Shown here: piece after piece, positions 1-10,960 of the stretch
Position numbering within the stretch: position 1 is the stretch's first letter
How the letters are laid out: each line of letters opens with the position of its first letter
Assembly: GCA_037953625.1 (NCBI GenBank)
Contig: CM075651.1
Coordinates: forward strand, 128,740,501 to 128,804,500
DNA from: Crotalaria pallida
Lineage: Eukaryota > Streptophyta > Magnoliopsida > Fabales > Fabaceae
Length of the DNA stretch: 64,000 nucleotides
Reading direction: 5' to 3'
The notes under the pieces: model-generated
The model's database searches: none
Told to the model about the DNA's origin: nothing
Seen by the model: only the letters and a program-made list of their open reading frames with translations
Position numbers and translations under genes: made by a program

Positions 1-423
1 AAAAATATGAGAATTTTTATATATAAAAACACATCATGTACAAAAACTAAAACCTTCCAAACTAATATAAATCAATTATAAAATAATTGTTATAATTAAT
101 TTCTTGGTTATTTGGGAGACGAAAATTAGGGGTGTTACACATTTTGTAATATCACACATTGTATTTCATTAATATGGAAAAATCATATGTAAGCAAATAA
201 ATAATTAAATATGACAAGAAATCGTTCTTTTCTAAATTTTCTAAAATATAATCTATAAAATTATATATGGAAAGTGGTTTACCATATTTGATATTTAAAT
301 TATACTTTTTTTTTTATTCGGATGAACTTATTTCCAATTTACCTTGAATATAAATAGAAGATAATATGGATCCTCACTTTATTTTTATTTGTATTTAATT
401 TTAAAATTAAAATAGCTGTTTCC
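1..423. other. AT-rich intergenic DNA
   Basis: No coding signal or structural RNA is visible. The stretch is AT-rich with scattered short A and T runs. It ends at the left target-site copy of the SINE that follows. Confidence 0.5.
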
Positions 424-440
424 AAACATAAGATTTTTCT

Positions 441-608
441 ACCAACGAGCTGTTGGTGCAGTGGTGCTAGAGGCTGCACTTGGTAGGGAGAACCACGGTT
501 CGATCCCCCGCAACAACGTTGGGAGAGGAATAAAACCTTAACCCCGGGACCCCCCTCGAACTGGATTAGTCGGCCCAGTGGGCCGGATACCAGGGTGCAA
601 ACCAAAAA
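441..608 (+). mobile_element. tRNA-derived SINE with intact target-site duplication
   Basis: This is a full-length short interspersed element of about 168 bp. It carries an internal RNA polymerase III promoter: box A TGGTGCAGTGG at 454-464 and box B GGTTCGATCCC at 497-507. The 3' part contains CCCAGTGGGCCGGATACC, a tail type I associate with plant SINEs, and ends in a short A run. A perfect 17-bp direct repeat, AAACATAAGATTTTTCT, flanks it at 424-440 and 609-625. This is the expected signature of LINE-type target-primed integration. It encodes no protein and would depend on a LINE reverse transcriptase in trans. Confidence 0.9.
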
Positions 609-625
609 AAACATAAGATTTTTCT

Positions 626-1233
626 CTTACCATTTTCACTTTTTAAGAATATAAAATTGACACGTGTCATTTGAAGTTATAAATATCATTTTTCATTGGT
701 GTGGATGCGGGAGAATAGGCTAAATCATAAAGTTGATTTAAGATTTCTCTTAATATATTGATATATTGATTGATTATGTAAATAATGATTGCTCTTTAAT
801 ATTTCTTGAAAAATCATGAATTATTCTACTAATTGTTTTACTAATTATTCCTAAATTTAAATTCTACTATCATAGATCACAACTGTGATTAATATTATCA
901 ATTTTGTTATTTGTATTACTTTATCTATCTTATTAATTATACGGTTTAGAGTTATGCACATATATTAAAATATAAGTAAATGATATATAAGAATTTGGTA
1001 TATTTTGACTAAAATATTCCCATTTAATAATTGGATAGAGAGTAATAAAAAATGTATGAAAACTATATTCAAAAGAAATGAAGAAATAAGTGGTGAAAAG
1101 GTAGATGATATAATAAATAAACGTATGCTTGAAAAAAAAATATAAATGAGTATTGAGTTTTTTAAAACTTCATAATATATGAGACAATATAAAATGATCA
1201 AAACTACATATAATTTATGGGACAAATGAGTAC
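626..1233. other. AT-rich DNA, nothing recognised
   Basis: Very AT-rich sequence. Open frames here are short, hydrophobic products of AT composition and I do not regard them as genes. Confidence 0.5.
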
Positions 1234-1355
1234 TTTTTTTTTAATGTGAACTAAGGGTGTCCTCCGACCCTTTTTGACGTGGAGAGATCACCGAAGTGGA
1301 TACTGTCTCTTTCAACAAAGTCTTTTCCATATTTACGGCAGGAGTCAAACCCTTA
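1234..1355 (-). mobile_element. possible 5'-truncated SINE
   Basis: Read on the minus strand, a box-B-like GGGTTTGACTCC (plus positions 1341-1352) is followed by about 100 bp of unique sequence and then an A run (plus T run at 1234-1242). This matches the 3' part of a tRNA-derived SINE. No box A or target-site duplication was found, so the call is tentative. Confidence 0.35.
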
Positions 1356-1540
1356 ACATCAAAACGTACATTATATACTCTCTCTTATTTGCGATATAAG
1401 AAAGAAAAACATATTTCATTTAATTAAAAATATAAGAAAATGTTAACTATGAGTCACTTGAAGTTAATAATGGCACTTTTGTATGGTTAAGAGGGTTTTA
1501 TGCTTTTTTTTTTGGAGGAAGTAACATTCTCTCAATTCTA

Positions 1541-1809
1541 CCTTCCATCCCTATATATAAGACCTTTTTGGTAGATTTCACGTTCATTAAGAAAGTTGAT
1601 TAATCTAGTCAATGATGTTGGAAGTGTAAACATTTGATATGAATTTTCAAAACTACCGCTATTAATACTATTGGGAATCTGTGTTAAATAAAATGGGTGT
1701 TTGTAGAAAGAAGTAATTAATTGTCATTGAATATTGGTATATGGTCTTATAAATAAGGGAAAAATAAATAAAAGTCTCAAACGGATCTTATATTTAGGAA
1801 TGGAGGGAG
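1541..1809. mobile_element. Stowaway/mariner-like MITE
   Basis: The right end ATGGAGGGAG followed by TA mirrors the left end CCTTCCAT preceded by TA. The subterminal TATATATAAGACC and GATCTTATATTTA also face each other. This is the CTCCCTCC-type TIR with TA target duplication of Stowaway-like MITEs. It encodes no protein. The left TIR has lost bases, so it is an old copy. The same family recurs at 3536-3810. Confidence 0.65.
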
Positions 1810-1910
1810 TAGTTGATACTCTGAAGTATGGGTATGTACTTTAAAACATGTGACGTATCCGTACTTGGTACACAGTGGCTGACCTACTTAAATCCACTAA
1901 GTTTTTACAT

Positions 1911-1936
1911 TATATATATATATATATATATATATA
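1911..1936. repeat. (TA)n microsatellite
   Basis: Thirteen uninterrupted TA dinucleotides. It directly precedes the foldback element at 1943. Confidence 0.95.
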
Positions 1937-1942
1937 ATAAAT

Positions 1943-2321
1943 GAGTAATATGTCATATTAGTCCCTAATTTGGTGGGTACCGGTCAAATTAGTCTCTAAG
2001 ATTAGCGAAATTCCAAATTAGTCAACGAGATATGAACACGACAATCATATTAGTCTCGGACGTTAATGGTCTATAAAATTAGGGACTAACTGACCGGTTT
2101 CGATAATCTCAGGGACTAATTTGACCAATACTCAACAGTCTTTGTTTATTTTGTGGCCAAAACGATCAGTTATTCAATGTTAAGGACCACCGACGGTCAT
2201 TAACGTCAGGGACTAATATGACTGGCGTGTTTCTATCTCAAGAACCAATTTGCAATTTCTAGTCTCATGGACTAAATTGAGCGGTGCCTATAAAATCAAG
2301 GGTCAATCTGACATATTACAC
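1943..2321. mobile_element. Mutator-like foldback MITE
   Basis: Long terminal inverted repeats face each other. The left arm starts GAGTAATATGTCATATTAG and the right arm is close to its reverse complement, ending ACATATTACAC. The arms carry the TTAGTCCCTAA / TTGATTTTA type of motif that recurs in the elements at 5780 and 45795. No clean target-site duplication remains. Assignment to Mutator-like MITEs is by similarity to the 4224 and 45795 elements, which do keep 9-bp duplications. Confidence 0.6.
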
Positions 2322-2424
2322 ATATATAAATACTATTTTTTTGTGATTAATGTAAGTTTCATTTAATCATTTGACTAAAATTACTTTTTTTAAAAAAATC
2401 AGTTAGCATTATTAGTACTGTTAA

Positions 2425-2560
2425 AAATGTAAACATTTGAGATATGTTGTTCCAAATTATTCCTATAATTATTATTAAGACTTTAAAAATTCTTGAGTAA
2501 TTAAATATGGGTGTTTATGAAAAAGAAGTAATTAACAGTGTTGAAAATTAGAAAGAATTA
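2425..2560. mobile_element. internal fragment of the 1541/3536 MITE family
   Basis: The stretch shares GTAAACATTTGA, ATTATTAAGACT-type and AAATATGGGTGTTTATGAAA-type segments, in the same order, with the interiors of the MITEs at 1541 and 3536. Its termini are missing. Confidence 0.4.
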
Positions 2561-2599
2561 AAAATGAAAAAAATGTTCAAACAAAATTTACATTTAGAA

Positions 2600-3535
2600 C
2601 AGGATGGTATATATATATTTCCATGTTTTAAATAAAAGTTTAATGAATTTGATTTTTTAGTTTCTTGAAGTTCAAGCCTTGAAGCCTATAAATTGGTGAT
2701 TAAGGATTATGACGTACAGCTTGCCTTCTAAAATTTTATGTTAAGATTGAGGCAAATTCAAGATGAATAAATAAACAACATTAGTCTGAAAAAAAAAAAC
2801 ATGTCGCAGTAAAAAAAAAAACATGTCGCAGTATTCTCACCACAAATATGAAAGTTTATATGGATGTTCCTTTATTTGAAATTTCAATATTGTAATACAA
2901 GTTTTTATCCTAAAATTTTTGTATATGGTTTATGTTTTGAAATGAGGGTTAAGGGTACCCCTTAATAATGAATGTTTTTGTTTATAAAATATACGTCGAA
3001 TTTTATTGATTTATATTTTTCGCCTTCACATCTGATCTAAAAATTCTGGGGTCTGTCTCTGTCAATGCATATTGGGTATTGGTACATGTGTGATACTCTT
3101 GGGTACGTACTGCATATGTATCAATTTATTATTATAATTTTAATTTTAGGTTGGGTACATACATACCATTGTATCAGGTACATATATCAGGTATGTTTGA
3201 CGACTACACTTTTCATTATTTCAAAACTATGCCGTATTTGCCCGAGGACTTTGGTATTTTCTTTCTTTTTTTTTTTTTACATTGACACCATGATTTTAAA
3301 TTTAACTTCCATAATCATAATCTCATCCCTATATCTTAATAGATTTTGAGTATTAACTTCTAATCCGAGACACTTTATCCTTTTTAAGTGTCAATATTAT
3401 TTGTTTAAATAATTTTTATTTATATTTATTTATTGATTTTGAATTTATAATACCGTACTCATACCCTAGTTTTATAAAAAATAATGTGCCACATACGTGT
3501 ATCTGGTACCACCATATTCATATCGATGCAACATA
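2600..3535. other. AT-rich DNA, nothing recognised
   Basis: Apart from a short tandem duplication ending in ACATGTCGCAGT (about 2790-2832), no feature is visible. The 94-residue hydrophobic open frame around 3065-3349 is composition-driven: it lacks domain character and includes a poly-Phe tract from a T run. Confidence 0.4.
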
Positions 3536-3810
3536 TTCCCTCCCATCCTATATGTTAGATCCTTTTGGGATTTTTCTCTTCCACCAAGTTAGGTAGTTAA
3601 ATTTGTTAGTGACATTGGGAATATGAAAATTTAATATACTTTTTTAAATATATCCCTATAATTATTATTGAGACTCTAAAAAGTGTTGATTAAATATGAG
3701 TGTTTGTGGAAAGAAGTAATTAAATGCTATTGAAAAATGAAATGGAGTCTTATAAATAAGACCAAAATAAAAGTTCTAAAAGGGCAATTTATATAGAGGA
3801 CCAGAGAGTG
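3536..3810. mobile_element. Stowaway-like MITE, second copy
   Basis: The left end TTCCCTCCCATCCTATAT is preceded by TA. The right end reads ATATAGAGGACCAGAGAGTG followed by TA. The interior matches the 1541 element closely, including GACATTGGGAATATGAAAAT-type and GTCTTATAAATAAG segments. It is an old, non-coding copy. Confidence 0.6.
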
Positions 3811-4223
3811 TAGGTTGATAGATAGGTTGATTTAGTAAATAATAATTGCTCCTTAATGACTCTTTGAAAATCATTAATTAAATATTTAATTTGTTTACTA
3901 GTTATTTCAAAATTAACAAACTATCATAATTAATAATTGTTATTAAATTTTTAATTTTAATGTATTATTGTTTAAATATATAAACTGTACAGATTTTTTC
4001 ATGTTTGCATTTACAATGTAACGAATTTAAAATAGAAAAAAAGATTATATATTTATAGTGAAATTGTTAAGGAAAAATCTTATATTTAGAAAATATATTT
4101 TAATTTCAAAAAAAGTAAAAGAAAATATCATTTGAAATATAGTGATATCTTTTTTCTATTTTCTTTTTTTCCTTATAAAAAATAATTCCTCATACAAATA
4201 TAGCTTTCCTTTAAATGATTTTT

Positions 4224-5135
4224 GAGTGAAGTACCACTTTGATTCCTCATGTTTTTTAGTTGGGACACTTTACTCCTTCAAAATGTGGAAATTCACTTTT
4301 AATCCCTGAAGATTTTTTATGGGACACTTACCCTTTGTTTGGTTGGGGTGATTTTGGGGGAAAGGATTTTGGGAAGAGAGAAAATAGGGAGAAAACAAAG
4401 TTTTCTCTCCGTTTGGTTGAGGAGAGAAAATGAGGGAGGAAAGAAAATATGGTGGGTCCCATGAGAAAAAGTTTTCTCTCCTCAAGAGAAGAAAAAATGG
4501 AGAGAAAACTGAGATTAACACATAAAATTACTCATCTGTCCTTCACTTATTCACTTTATTTGACCTTTTTTAATTTTTTTATTAAAAAAATAAAGCATTT
4601 TTATTTCAATAAAAAATTTGTTTTTTTCTAATATTTTGGACTCGAAATTTTTATTAAACAAAAAATAATTGAAGTAATTTTTTTTTTGTTATTTTAAATA
4701 TACATAAATGTGAAAAATAAAAAATATATTTATTTATATTTTGTAAAATAAGGGTGTAGTTGTCTTGTGGCAAATTTATTGTTTTCTCTCTTTCCACTTT
4801 TCTCTCCAACCAAACGAAAGGAAAGAAAACTTAACTTTTCTCTCTTCCCTATTTCTTCATATTTTTTCTCATACCAAACAACCACAAACTCTACTCATTT
4901 TCTTTCTATAATCTCTCTTCCCTACTTCTTTCTTCCCTATTTATCTCTTCTCATTTTCTCTCGTGCAACCAAACAAAGCATTAAGTCCCTCCGTCCACTC
5001 CGCCAACTGCCTCAACTGCGGACTTAAGTGTCTCATAAAGAAACCTTCATGGACTAAAAGTGAATTTCCACGTTTCGAGTGACTAATAATGTGTCCTATC
5101 TAAAAAATATGAGGGACCAAAGTGGTACTTTACTC
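4224..5135. mobile_element. Mutator-like (MULE) MITE with 9-bp TSD, interrupted
   Basis: Terminal inverted repeats of about 48 bp: the left end starts GAGTGAAGTACCACTTTGAT and the right end is its near complement, ending GTACTTTACTC. The 9-bp ATGATTTTT is repeated exactly at 4215-4223 and 5136-5144. A 9-bp duplication is diagnostic of Mutator superfamily transposition. The element has no transposase. Its own interior is short, because most of the 912 bp is the Tourist-like element at 4331-4980. Confidence 0.85.
4331..4980. mobile_element. Tourist-like (PIF/Harbinger) MITE nested in the MULE MITE
   Basis: The left end CCCTTTGTTTGGTTG and right end CAACCAAACAAAGCA form the TIR. TTA is duplicated on both sides (4328-4330 and 4981-4983). 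A TTA duplication with a CTTTGTTTGGTTG-type TIR is characteristic of Tourist MITEs. About 150 bp at each end is purine-rich or pyrimidine-rich and mutually complementary (GAGAGAAAA against TTTTCTCTC), so the element could fold into one long hairpin. Confidence 0.85.
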
Positions 5136-5144
5136 ATGATTTTT

Positions 5145-5690
5145 TAAAAAAGGTAAAAAAGAAAAAAGTCAAAATTTCTATCATATGTGCATTCTTTTTT
5201 AAAATAGGTTTGATTTTCTAACTAAAAAAATACAATTATAAAAAATTTATTTTGGTTTTAATAAAATGGAAAATAAAAAAGGCTTGGAAGTTGCAATCAA
5301 ATTTGGGTGTTTTTATAGTATAGACATGTTTGTGGATATATTTTCTGTAGAAAAGTTTTATGGTTCAGCTTCACATTGAATTTATTCATTGAGATCTCGC
5401 TAAAGAATAAACTAGGATCAGTTGGAAATAGACATATTCAGATAATATTTTATGTAATTTCCATGCTACACATCCATACTTGATCTATATATGTCGTTGG
5501 TTATATTGATATACGTGACCACTGATTGGTCTAGTTACGATATAAATGTAATGAATATCGCTTTGATCCTATGTTAATATGATTGATGGACAGGATTGTT
5601 AGAGATGACCTTTTGGTATAAATATATAGTTATTTTTGAGCGCTCATATGGTAATTTTATAATGCATAATTGTATAACGATATATGTGGC
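5145..5690. other. probable copia 3' remnant upstream of a PPT
   Basis: No open frame survives. The stretch leads into a copia-type polypurine tract at 5691-5703, so it is probably the decayed 3' end of a Ty1-copia element. I can show only the tract itself. Confidence 0.3.
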
Positions 5691-5779
5691 TCAAGTGGGA
5701 GATTGTTAGATATTTATCTAATATGCGAACCTGCATATATCATTGATTTTTATTTTTTTAGCAGCCAAAGAAAAAGTTT
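5691..5779 (+). mobile_element. Ty1-copia PPT and truncated 3' LTR start
   Basis: CTCAAGTGGGAGATTGTTAG spans a purine-rich tract and the first bases of an LTR beginning TTGTTAG at 5703-5704. This junction is typical of plant copia elements. Only about 75 bp of LTR-like sequence follow before the MITE at 5780. Confidence 0.5.
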
Positions 5780-6057
5780 TGAGTAATTGGTAAGATTGGT
5801 CCCTGACTTTGTAGGCGTCGGACAAGTTAGTCCCTGACTTTATCGAAATAGCATTTTAGTTCCTGAGATAGCATTTTAATTCACATACGTCCCTATCTTT
5901 ATCCTATTTTAAAGCAAATACATCCCTACGATAGTGACGGCAGAGACTAACTTGATCGGCGTTCTCCTATCTCAAGGACTAAATTTCTATTTCGATAAAA
6001 TCAGGGACTAACTTGACCGACGCTTACAAAGTCAGGGACCAATCTGATCAATTACTC
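5780..6057. mobile_element. Mutator-like foldback MITE, near-perfect arms
   Basis: The two halves are almost exact inverse copies. The left reads GATTGGTCCCTGACTTTGTA and the right TACAAAGTCAGGGACCAATC. Flanks AAAAAGTTT (5771-5779) and AAAAAGTTA (6058-6066) are a 9-bp duplication with one mismatch. With only about 280 bp it can form a hairpin over nearly its whole length. It is related in motif to the 1943 element. Confidence 0.75.
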
Positions 6058-6066
6058 AAAAAGTTA

Positions 6067-6402
6067 TTATTAAAACAAAACTCAAAAAAGGAGCACAAGG
6101 GGTACTCTCATCCCAAAAACAAGATTACAATTTTTTAATGCACTCCAAAGGATTTAGTAGTCAGTTTCTAAAAGTATGTGTTACACCTGTATTATGTGAT
6201 TTAAAGAGAGTCCAAAATTGGACACCAATTTCTTCCACTGTTTCCTCCACTTGTGCTTCCATGTTATCAAAGACCTTTTTATTTCTCGCCTTCCATATGT
6301 TCTAGATAATAATAAACCATATGTTCTTCCACCAAGTTTGTGCCTTCTTATTTAATGATACCAATCCTCCATTCCTTCTTTATGTAGTACCAAATTCATA
6401 TC
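6067..6402 (-). pseudogene. LINE ORF2 C-terminal remnant, distal part
   Basis: On the minus strand this continues the reading begun at 39235-39046 across the E1 insertion. Joined at the AAACC target site, the two pieces give a decayed C-terminal region of a plant non-LTR retrotransposon ORF2. A WHH/zf-RVT-type zinc-binding motif (C..C then H..C) lies in the 39-kb half, and this half carries the downstream residues. Stops and frame breaks are present. This fragment is the host site into which the whole 32.6-kb nest was inserted. Confidence 0.6.
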
Positions 6403-6845
6403 AAACCTGTAACACCCTATCCTATTTTATACACTAATTATCCTGATTAGATTTATTGAGTTAAAAAATTATTTTATAAACCTTCTCAACTTACAAAAAT
6501 TCTTTGTTACTTTTATTACTTATAAAAATCTCCGTACAATCGGACGGAATTTCCTTTGTTTTATGGACATTCCAAAAATTCTAGTTTTCCCTGAAAAACC
6601 TGTGTTATCATATTTATAAATAAACAGAATGCCAGCAAGAACATATCAAACATTTGAATTCATTTACAATCTTTTCTAAAATATAAACAAATTCTTGGAG
6701 TATTTATAGCTTCACAAAATATAATCTTCGTATACATCACAATATCAAAAATAGAACCCAGGACCCAACTATGGTCCCACCCCCCTGAATATCCACACTC
6801 CACAGACTCCTGCTCAGCCAAGACTTGTGCATTCTCCTTTTGTAC

Positions 6846-8497
6846 CTATAATAAAAATTGCAAGAAGGGTAGCATTACACAGAACTTAGAAAATAACTTC
6901 TAAGAAGTCATAGTAATAAACTAAGCCTAACCATATTATTAGCACCTAACAAACACAAACATTTTCATACCATCATTCTCGTCGCATTTCACTTAGCTCA
7001 TTTACTTTTCTTTTCTTATACCTAATTTATCTTATTTAGATTCTAGTACTTAATTCTCTTTACTTTTTCTCTTATTCTTACTTTCCTTATCAATCTTAAT
7101 TCTCTTTTCATTTTACCTCATTCTTACGCATGTTTTATTATTCCTGAGCACATGAGCCATCCAGGTTATGTTTTCTCTTTTCTTTTAGTCTTACATTTCT
7201 TTGCTTTCTTTCCTTTCCCATCCCTGGAGCACATGGGCCGTCCAGGTTGAGATTAATTATTCCCGGAGCACATGGGCCGTCCGAGTTGTGTTTTATTGTC
7301 GCTAGAGCACATGGGCCATCCACGGTTGTTTAATTATTCTCGGAGCACATGGGCCGTCTGAGTTGCGCTGTTAATCCCCAGAGCACAAGGGCCGTCCGGG
7401 TTGCGCTTCGACAGAGTCACACGGACCGTCCGCCGATATTCATTTTAATTATCCTGGGAGCACATGGGCCATCCGAGCTGCGCTAGTAATCCCCTAGAGC
7501 ACATGAGCCGTCCAGGTTACGCTTCGACAGAGTCACACAGATCGTTTGCCGATATTACTCTTTATTTTATCTTCAAGTCTTATTTATGTTTTCTTTGTTC
7601 TTTTTCTCTTATTACTTTATCCCCCGAGCACATGGGCCGTCAGTAGGGTTGTATTTCTTTATCTTCGGAGAACATGGGCCGTCCGAGTTGGGTTTTCTTC
7701 CTTTTTCACTTTTAGTCTTTTCTTGCTTCTCTCTTTAAGTCTTTTCTTCTTTTTCTTTACTTACTTGTTCTCTTTCTCACTTTTAATTTCTTAATTATTT
7801 ATCCTTTCTCTTCTTTAGTTTCTATTACTTATTCTCTTCTCTCTTTCCTTTCATTAGTTACTTATTATCATGTTCGCATAATCCCCCTAAGGGTTAACAA
7901 ACAAATCATACACTCACAAAAAACACACATTCCCAATCATTTTCTTTTATTCCTTACTTAATATAATTTATTCTTACTACCCGGGGTCATCCAATTAGTC
8001 TAAGTCAATTCACAAAAACCTATTTTTATTCATTGCTTCTTATAATTTTATTTCACTACTTAAGGTTATCCTCCTAGCTCTAAGTTATTTCAAACATTCA
8101 TTTACATACATGCACAATTGTCTTAATTCATTCCTTGATTTATGATACTCATCAACTTAATATGTTCTTAGGTTCATTTTAAAACTCAATCCCCCATACA
8201 CTTCAAACACATAATATCAATCAAACATCATAGCACAAATCATACATACATATATTCGTAACTTCCAAGTGGACTCATCTTCCTTATAATCCTACTTAGC
8301 TTATTATTAAATTTTCCACCTACACATAAAATCACTATTCCTCTAGTGGGGTTCATTTCATTAATTCTTAAACTTTATTTGTTATCTATATCCACTACCC
8401 TATTGTTCATCATTCTAACTAATCTTTTCTACTCTTAGCCACCACTATAAACAACCGAGAAATCGTGTCCTAAATAAAGGTAATACAACCCTCTTAC
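6846..8497 (-). promoter_or_regulatory. putative LTR leader intron of E1 (3' LTR copy)
   Basis: In sense orientation the boundaries read GAG|GTAAGAGGG and TTTTTATTATAG|GTACA, giving a 1652-bp GT-AG interval. The 5' LTR copy (36306-37954, 1649 bp) keeps both boundaries. This is inferred from sequence and from the same arrangement in E2, E5 and two solo LTRs. No transcript evidence is available here. Confidence 0.45.
7145..7695 (-). repeat. AGCACATGGGCCGTCC tandem array in E1 LTR
   Basis: About ten copies of a unit of the form GAGCACATGGGCCGTCCGAG, spaced about 35-80 bp apart. Variant units include TCACACGGACCGTCC. The same array occurs in the other LTR at 36605-37145. It lies inside the putative leader intron. 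Confidence 0.85.
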
Positions 8498-9068
8498 CTC
8501 AATGAAGGTAGGAGATGGAGAACCTTCAAAGTCCTAGCTTCCTTAGCTTGTTCTCACTTGCCCTAGCTTCCTCTTCTTGTGCTCTAAACTCCTAAGAGCT
8601 TGATCTTGTTGTACTCTCTTTGCCCTTCAACCAACTACTATCAAGTAGGTGCATGATTCTCCATAGCCATGAAGCTTAGAAAATCAAGAGAGGAAGTGGA
8701 GGGGAGGGCGTGTGATGTTGTTGATGATATGGGGGTGATGAGGCTTGTCAATGATGCTTGGTGATGATGATTATTTCGTGGGGTTTAGAGGGGTGGAGAT
8801 GGTAGTGTTCTCATCCCTTGATGCTTGGTGCTTGATGGTGATGAAAGTGGAGGTGAGGTTGATGATGATGAATGACGATGAGCTTTGTTCTTGATCTTGG
8901 TTTGATGTTGATGATGGAATGGAGGTGGTTGATGGTGGAGACGATGCTCTTGCCTATGGTGGGGAGGGTGGGATTCGTGTGATTGGTGGAAATGGAGTGG
9001 GGTGAGCTCTTGAGCTCTTAAGCTTGAGAGAGAAAGGGGTTCATGGAGAAGAAGAATGAAAAAGAGTG

Positions 9069-9069
9069 T

Positions 9070-9103
<34 letters not shown>
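9069..9103. repeat. (TTG)n microsatellite
   Basis: About eleven TTG triplets in the E1 3' LTR. The corresponding tract in the 5' LTR (about 38525-38542) has only about five, so it changed length after insertion. Confidence 0.9.
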
Positions 9104-9254
9104 CTTGAGTTTTATTTGTTTGCAAAGAAAATGGATGAGTGGCTCTCATTCAATGGCTTCTCTAAGAAGCGTTGGAACATGTGGTTATGAGCAGAAGCTT
9201 CCTGGAGAAGCTTCATTTGTGACACTTATTTTTTTTTCAGAACTCGTGTGGTCT

Positions 9255-9415
9255 GGTAATCGATTACCCCTTCATTTTCACAATTCCTGGGCTCCTCACA
9301 AGGAGTAGGTAATCGATTACCTGCCCAAAGTAATCGATTACCTCCCCAAAAATGAAATTCTAGGGTTTCTCACAGAATGATGGTACTCGATTATCTCCCC
9401 AAGGTAGTCGATTAC
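9255..9415. repeat. cluster of GGTAATCGATTACC palindromes (E1 U3)
   Basis: Perfect palindromes at 9255-9268, 9308-9321 and 9330-9341, plus decayed ones near 9371 and 9402. The 5' LTR has the matching cluster at about 38685-38866. The cluster sits 170-330 bp from the sense 5' end of the LTR, i.e. in U3. Confidence 0.8.
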
Positions 9416-9587
9416 ATCCCCAAATCTTCATATCTTAATGGTTTCTAACCCTAAGGTATTCCTCTTAACTCCTATACACATTTTGGCCATGATTAACTCA
9501 CATTAACCTTGCTTATGCTTACTATTTCTAGTGGCTTAACTTAGAATCACTATAATTAAGCTTGGAATTAAAATCAGAGATGTTACA

Positions 9588-9625
9588 ATTCTCCCCCACT
9601 TACTGGAATTTCGTCTTCGAAATTC
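9588..9625 (-). other. E1 polypurine tract and GAATTTCG palindrome
   Basis: In sense, an imperfect palindrome (plus positions 9606-9625, GAATTTCG arms around a 4-bp centre) is followed by TAAGTGGGGGAGAAT, which abuts the LTR start. The same palindrome-plus-PPT module precedes the 3' LTRs of E2 (19505-19542) and E5 (55919-55957). Confidence 0.8.
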
Positions 9626-9639
9626 TGTCTAGTTCTTTT

Positions 9640-10960
9640 CATGGAGAATCATCCCTTGATGGGGCTCTCGATTATAACATTTTACGTCCCTTGAGCTCCG
9701 TTCTCCGACCTCGAACACTTCTAAGTTCAAACTCCTCGGGCTTCCATACATAGAGGTTCCTACACAACTTCTCTACTCGTTCCGTCATCGCTCAGACGAG
9801 ATCTACGCTGGACTACTAGGTTCTCCCTCACTTGGCATCGACATACCTGGTTGTTTCGTTGCCAAGACGTAGATTTGATCACTATTAAGGATTGTGAAAG
9901 CAAGTTCTTGGCCAAATTTCTAGGTGGAATGCTATGTTTAGTTGATCATCAAGTTGTGATTGATGGGTTGGGATGAATTTCTGTGGATTGCGAAGCTTCA
10001 TATTTGCACGAATCTAATTCCTCATACTCACCAAGAGTACGAATTAATGGTTCAACTCTGTTGGTCTCGGTATGGAGACTTACAAAGCTGCTAAGGTTGG
10101 CGTTTTGCAAAGGTTTAGAAATGTTTCCTATTGAGTTTGTTCATCGCCTTCCAACGTACTATGTTCAGTTATATTGCTCTTATCATCTAGTTTGGTTTTG
10201 GGTTTACTCTCCGATTCTGTGTAAAGAATTCGGAAAAAGCACCTGCTGGGTTGGTTTTCTTCTTTTCTAAGGGATCTATTTCCTTGGAGGGTTCCTATTT
10301 CGATGGTTTCAATTTTTGCTAAGAAAGTTGCAATGATATCATCCGTTAATAGACGCAAAGATTGAGGTGACCAATCCCAACCTCACGTCTATCAACAACA
10401 CATCATTGGCGGTTTTACATGATAGCATCATCGCTTAACAGATGTAAGAATCAGAGTGGTCAGCTTTAACCTTACATTCTATCAAACGACATCGTCATCG
10501 CAGAATTTGGTTAATTTTCAAATGTACTACAAAACTTATTGTTCCTTCTTAATGCTTGTCATGGTTCACTAAAAGTTGGACTATATCTACAAATTTTCTA
10601 AGTTCCACAGTCCTTCGCTTGGAGGATCATGGATTCTTATTCTACTCCTGTTGCTAGTAACTTTCAAAAGGATACTTTCTCAGAATCCTAATCTAGGAAC
10701 AGTTATCGCAGAACAAGAACGGGCAATTCCGCTTTCAGAAAAATATGCAGGTGGTTGATTACCTAATCGTCATTCAGTTGGGCTTACACATTGGTTTGGC
10801 CCGAAACTCTTGGTTAGATACCTAGAAGGAATGAGTTGAATACACTTGGTGAGATCTTTACTAAAAGACTCACGAGGTTGGAAAACTAGTGTTTACAAAG
10901 CATTCCTATGCTGAAACGTTCTAATCTCTTCATGTACATTAAAAAGGAATCAACAGAATG
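9640..10960 (-). other. E1 non-coding interior replacing pol
   Basis: This is where protease, reverse transcriptase, RNase H and integrase would lie in an autonomous relative. None of their motifs is present on either strand. The stretch has mixed composition with no long open frame. It is either scrambled pol or unrelated sequence captured by the non-autonomous element. Confidence 0.6.

Larger units (their letters stand above)
6408..9587 (-). repeat. E1 3' LTR
   Basis: A 3180-bp LTR. Reading in sense (minus), it holds a cluster of GGTAATCGATTACC palindromes (9255-9415), a (TTG)n-derived tract at 9069-9103, a putative splice donor GAG|GTAAGAG at 8498/8497, the AGCACATGGGCCGTCC array (7145-7695), a putative acceptor AG|GTAC at 6846/6845, and the GCTGAGCAGGA box. 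Compared with the 5' LTR it differs by scattered substitutions and small indels, so E1 is the oldest of the large elements. Confidence 0.85.

Noticed and set aside
339..614. 91-codon minus-strand open frame
   Set aside because: It lies over the SINE and its flank; the reading is antisense SINE sequence with no protein character.
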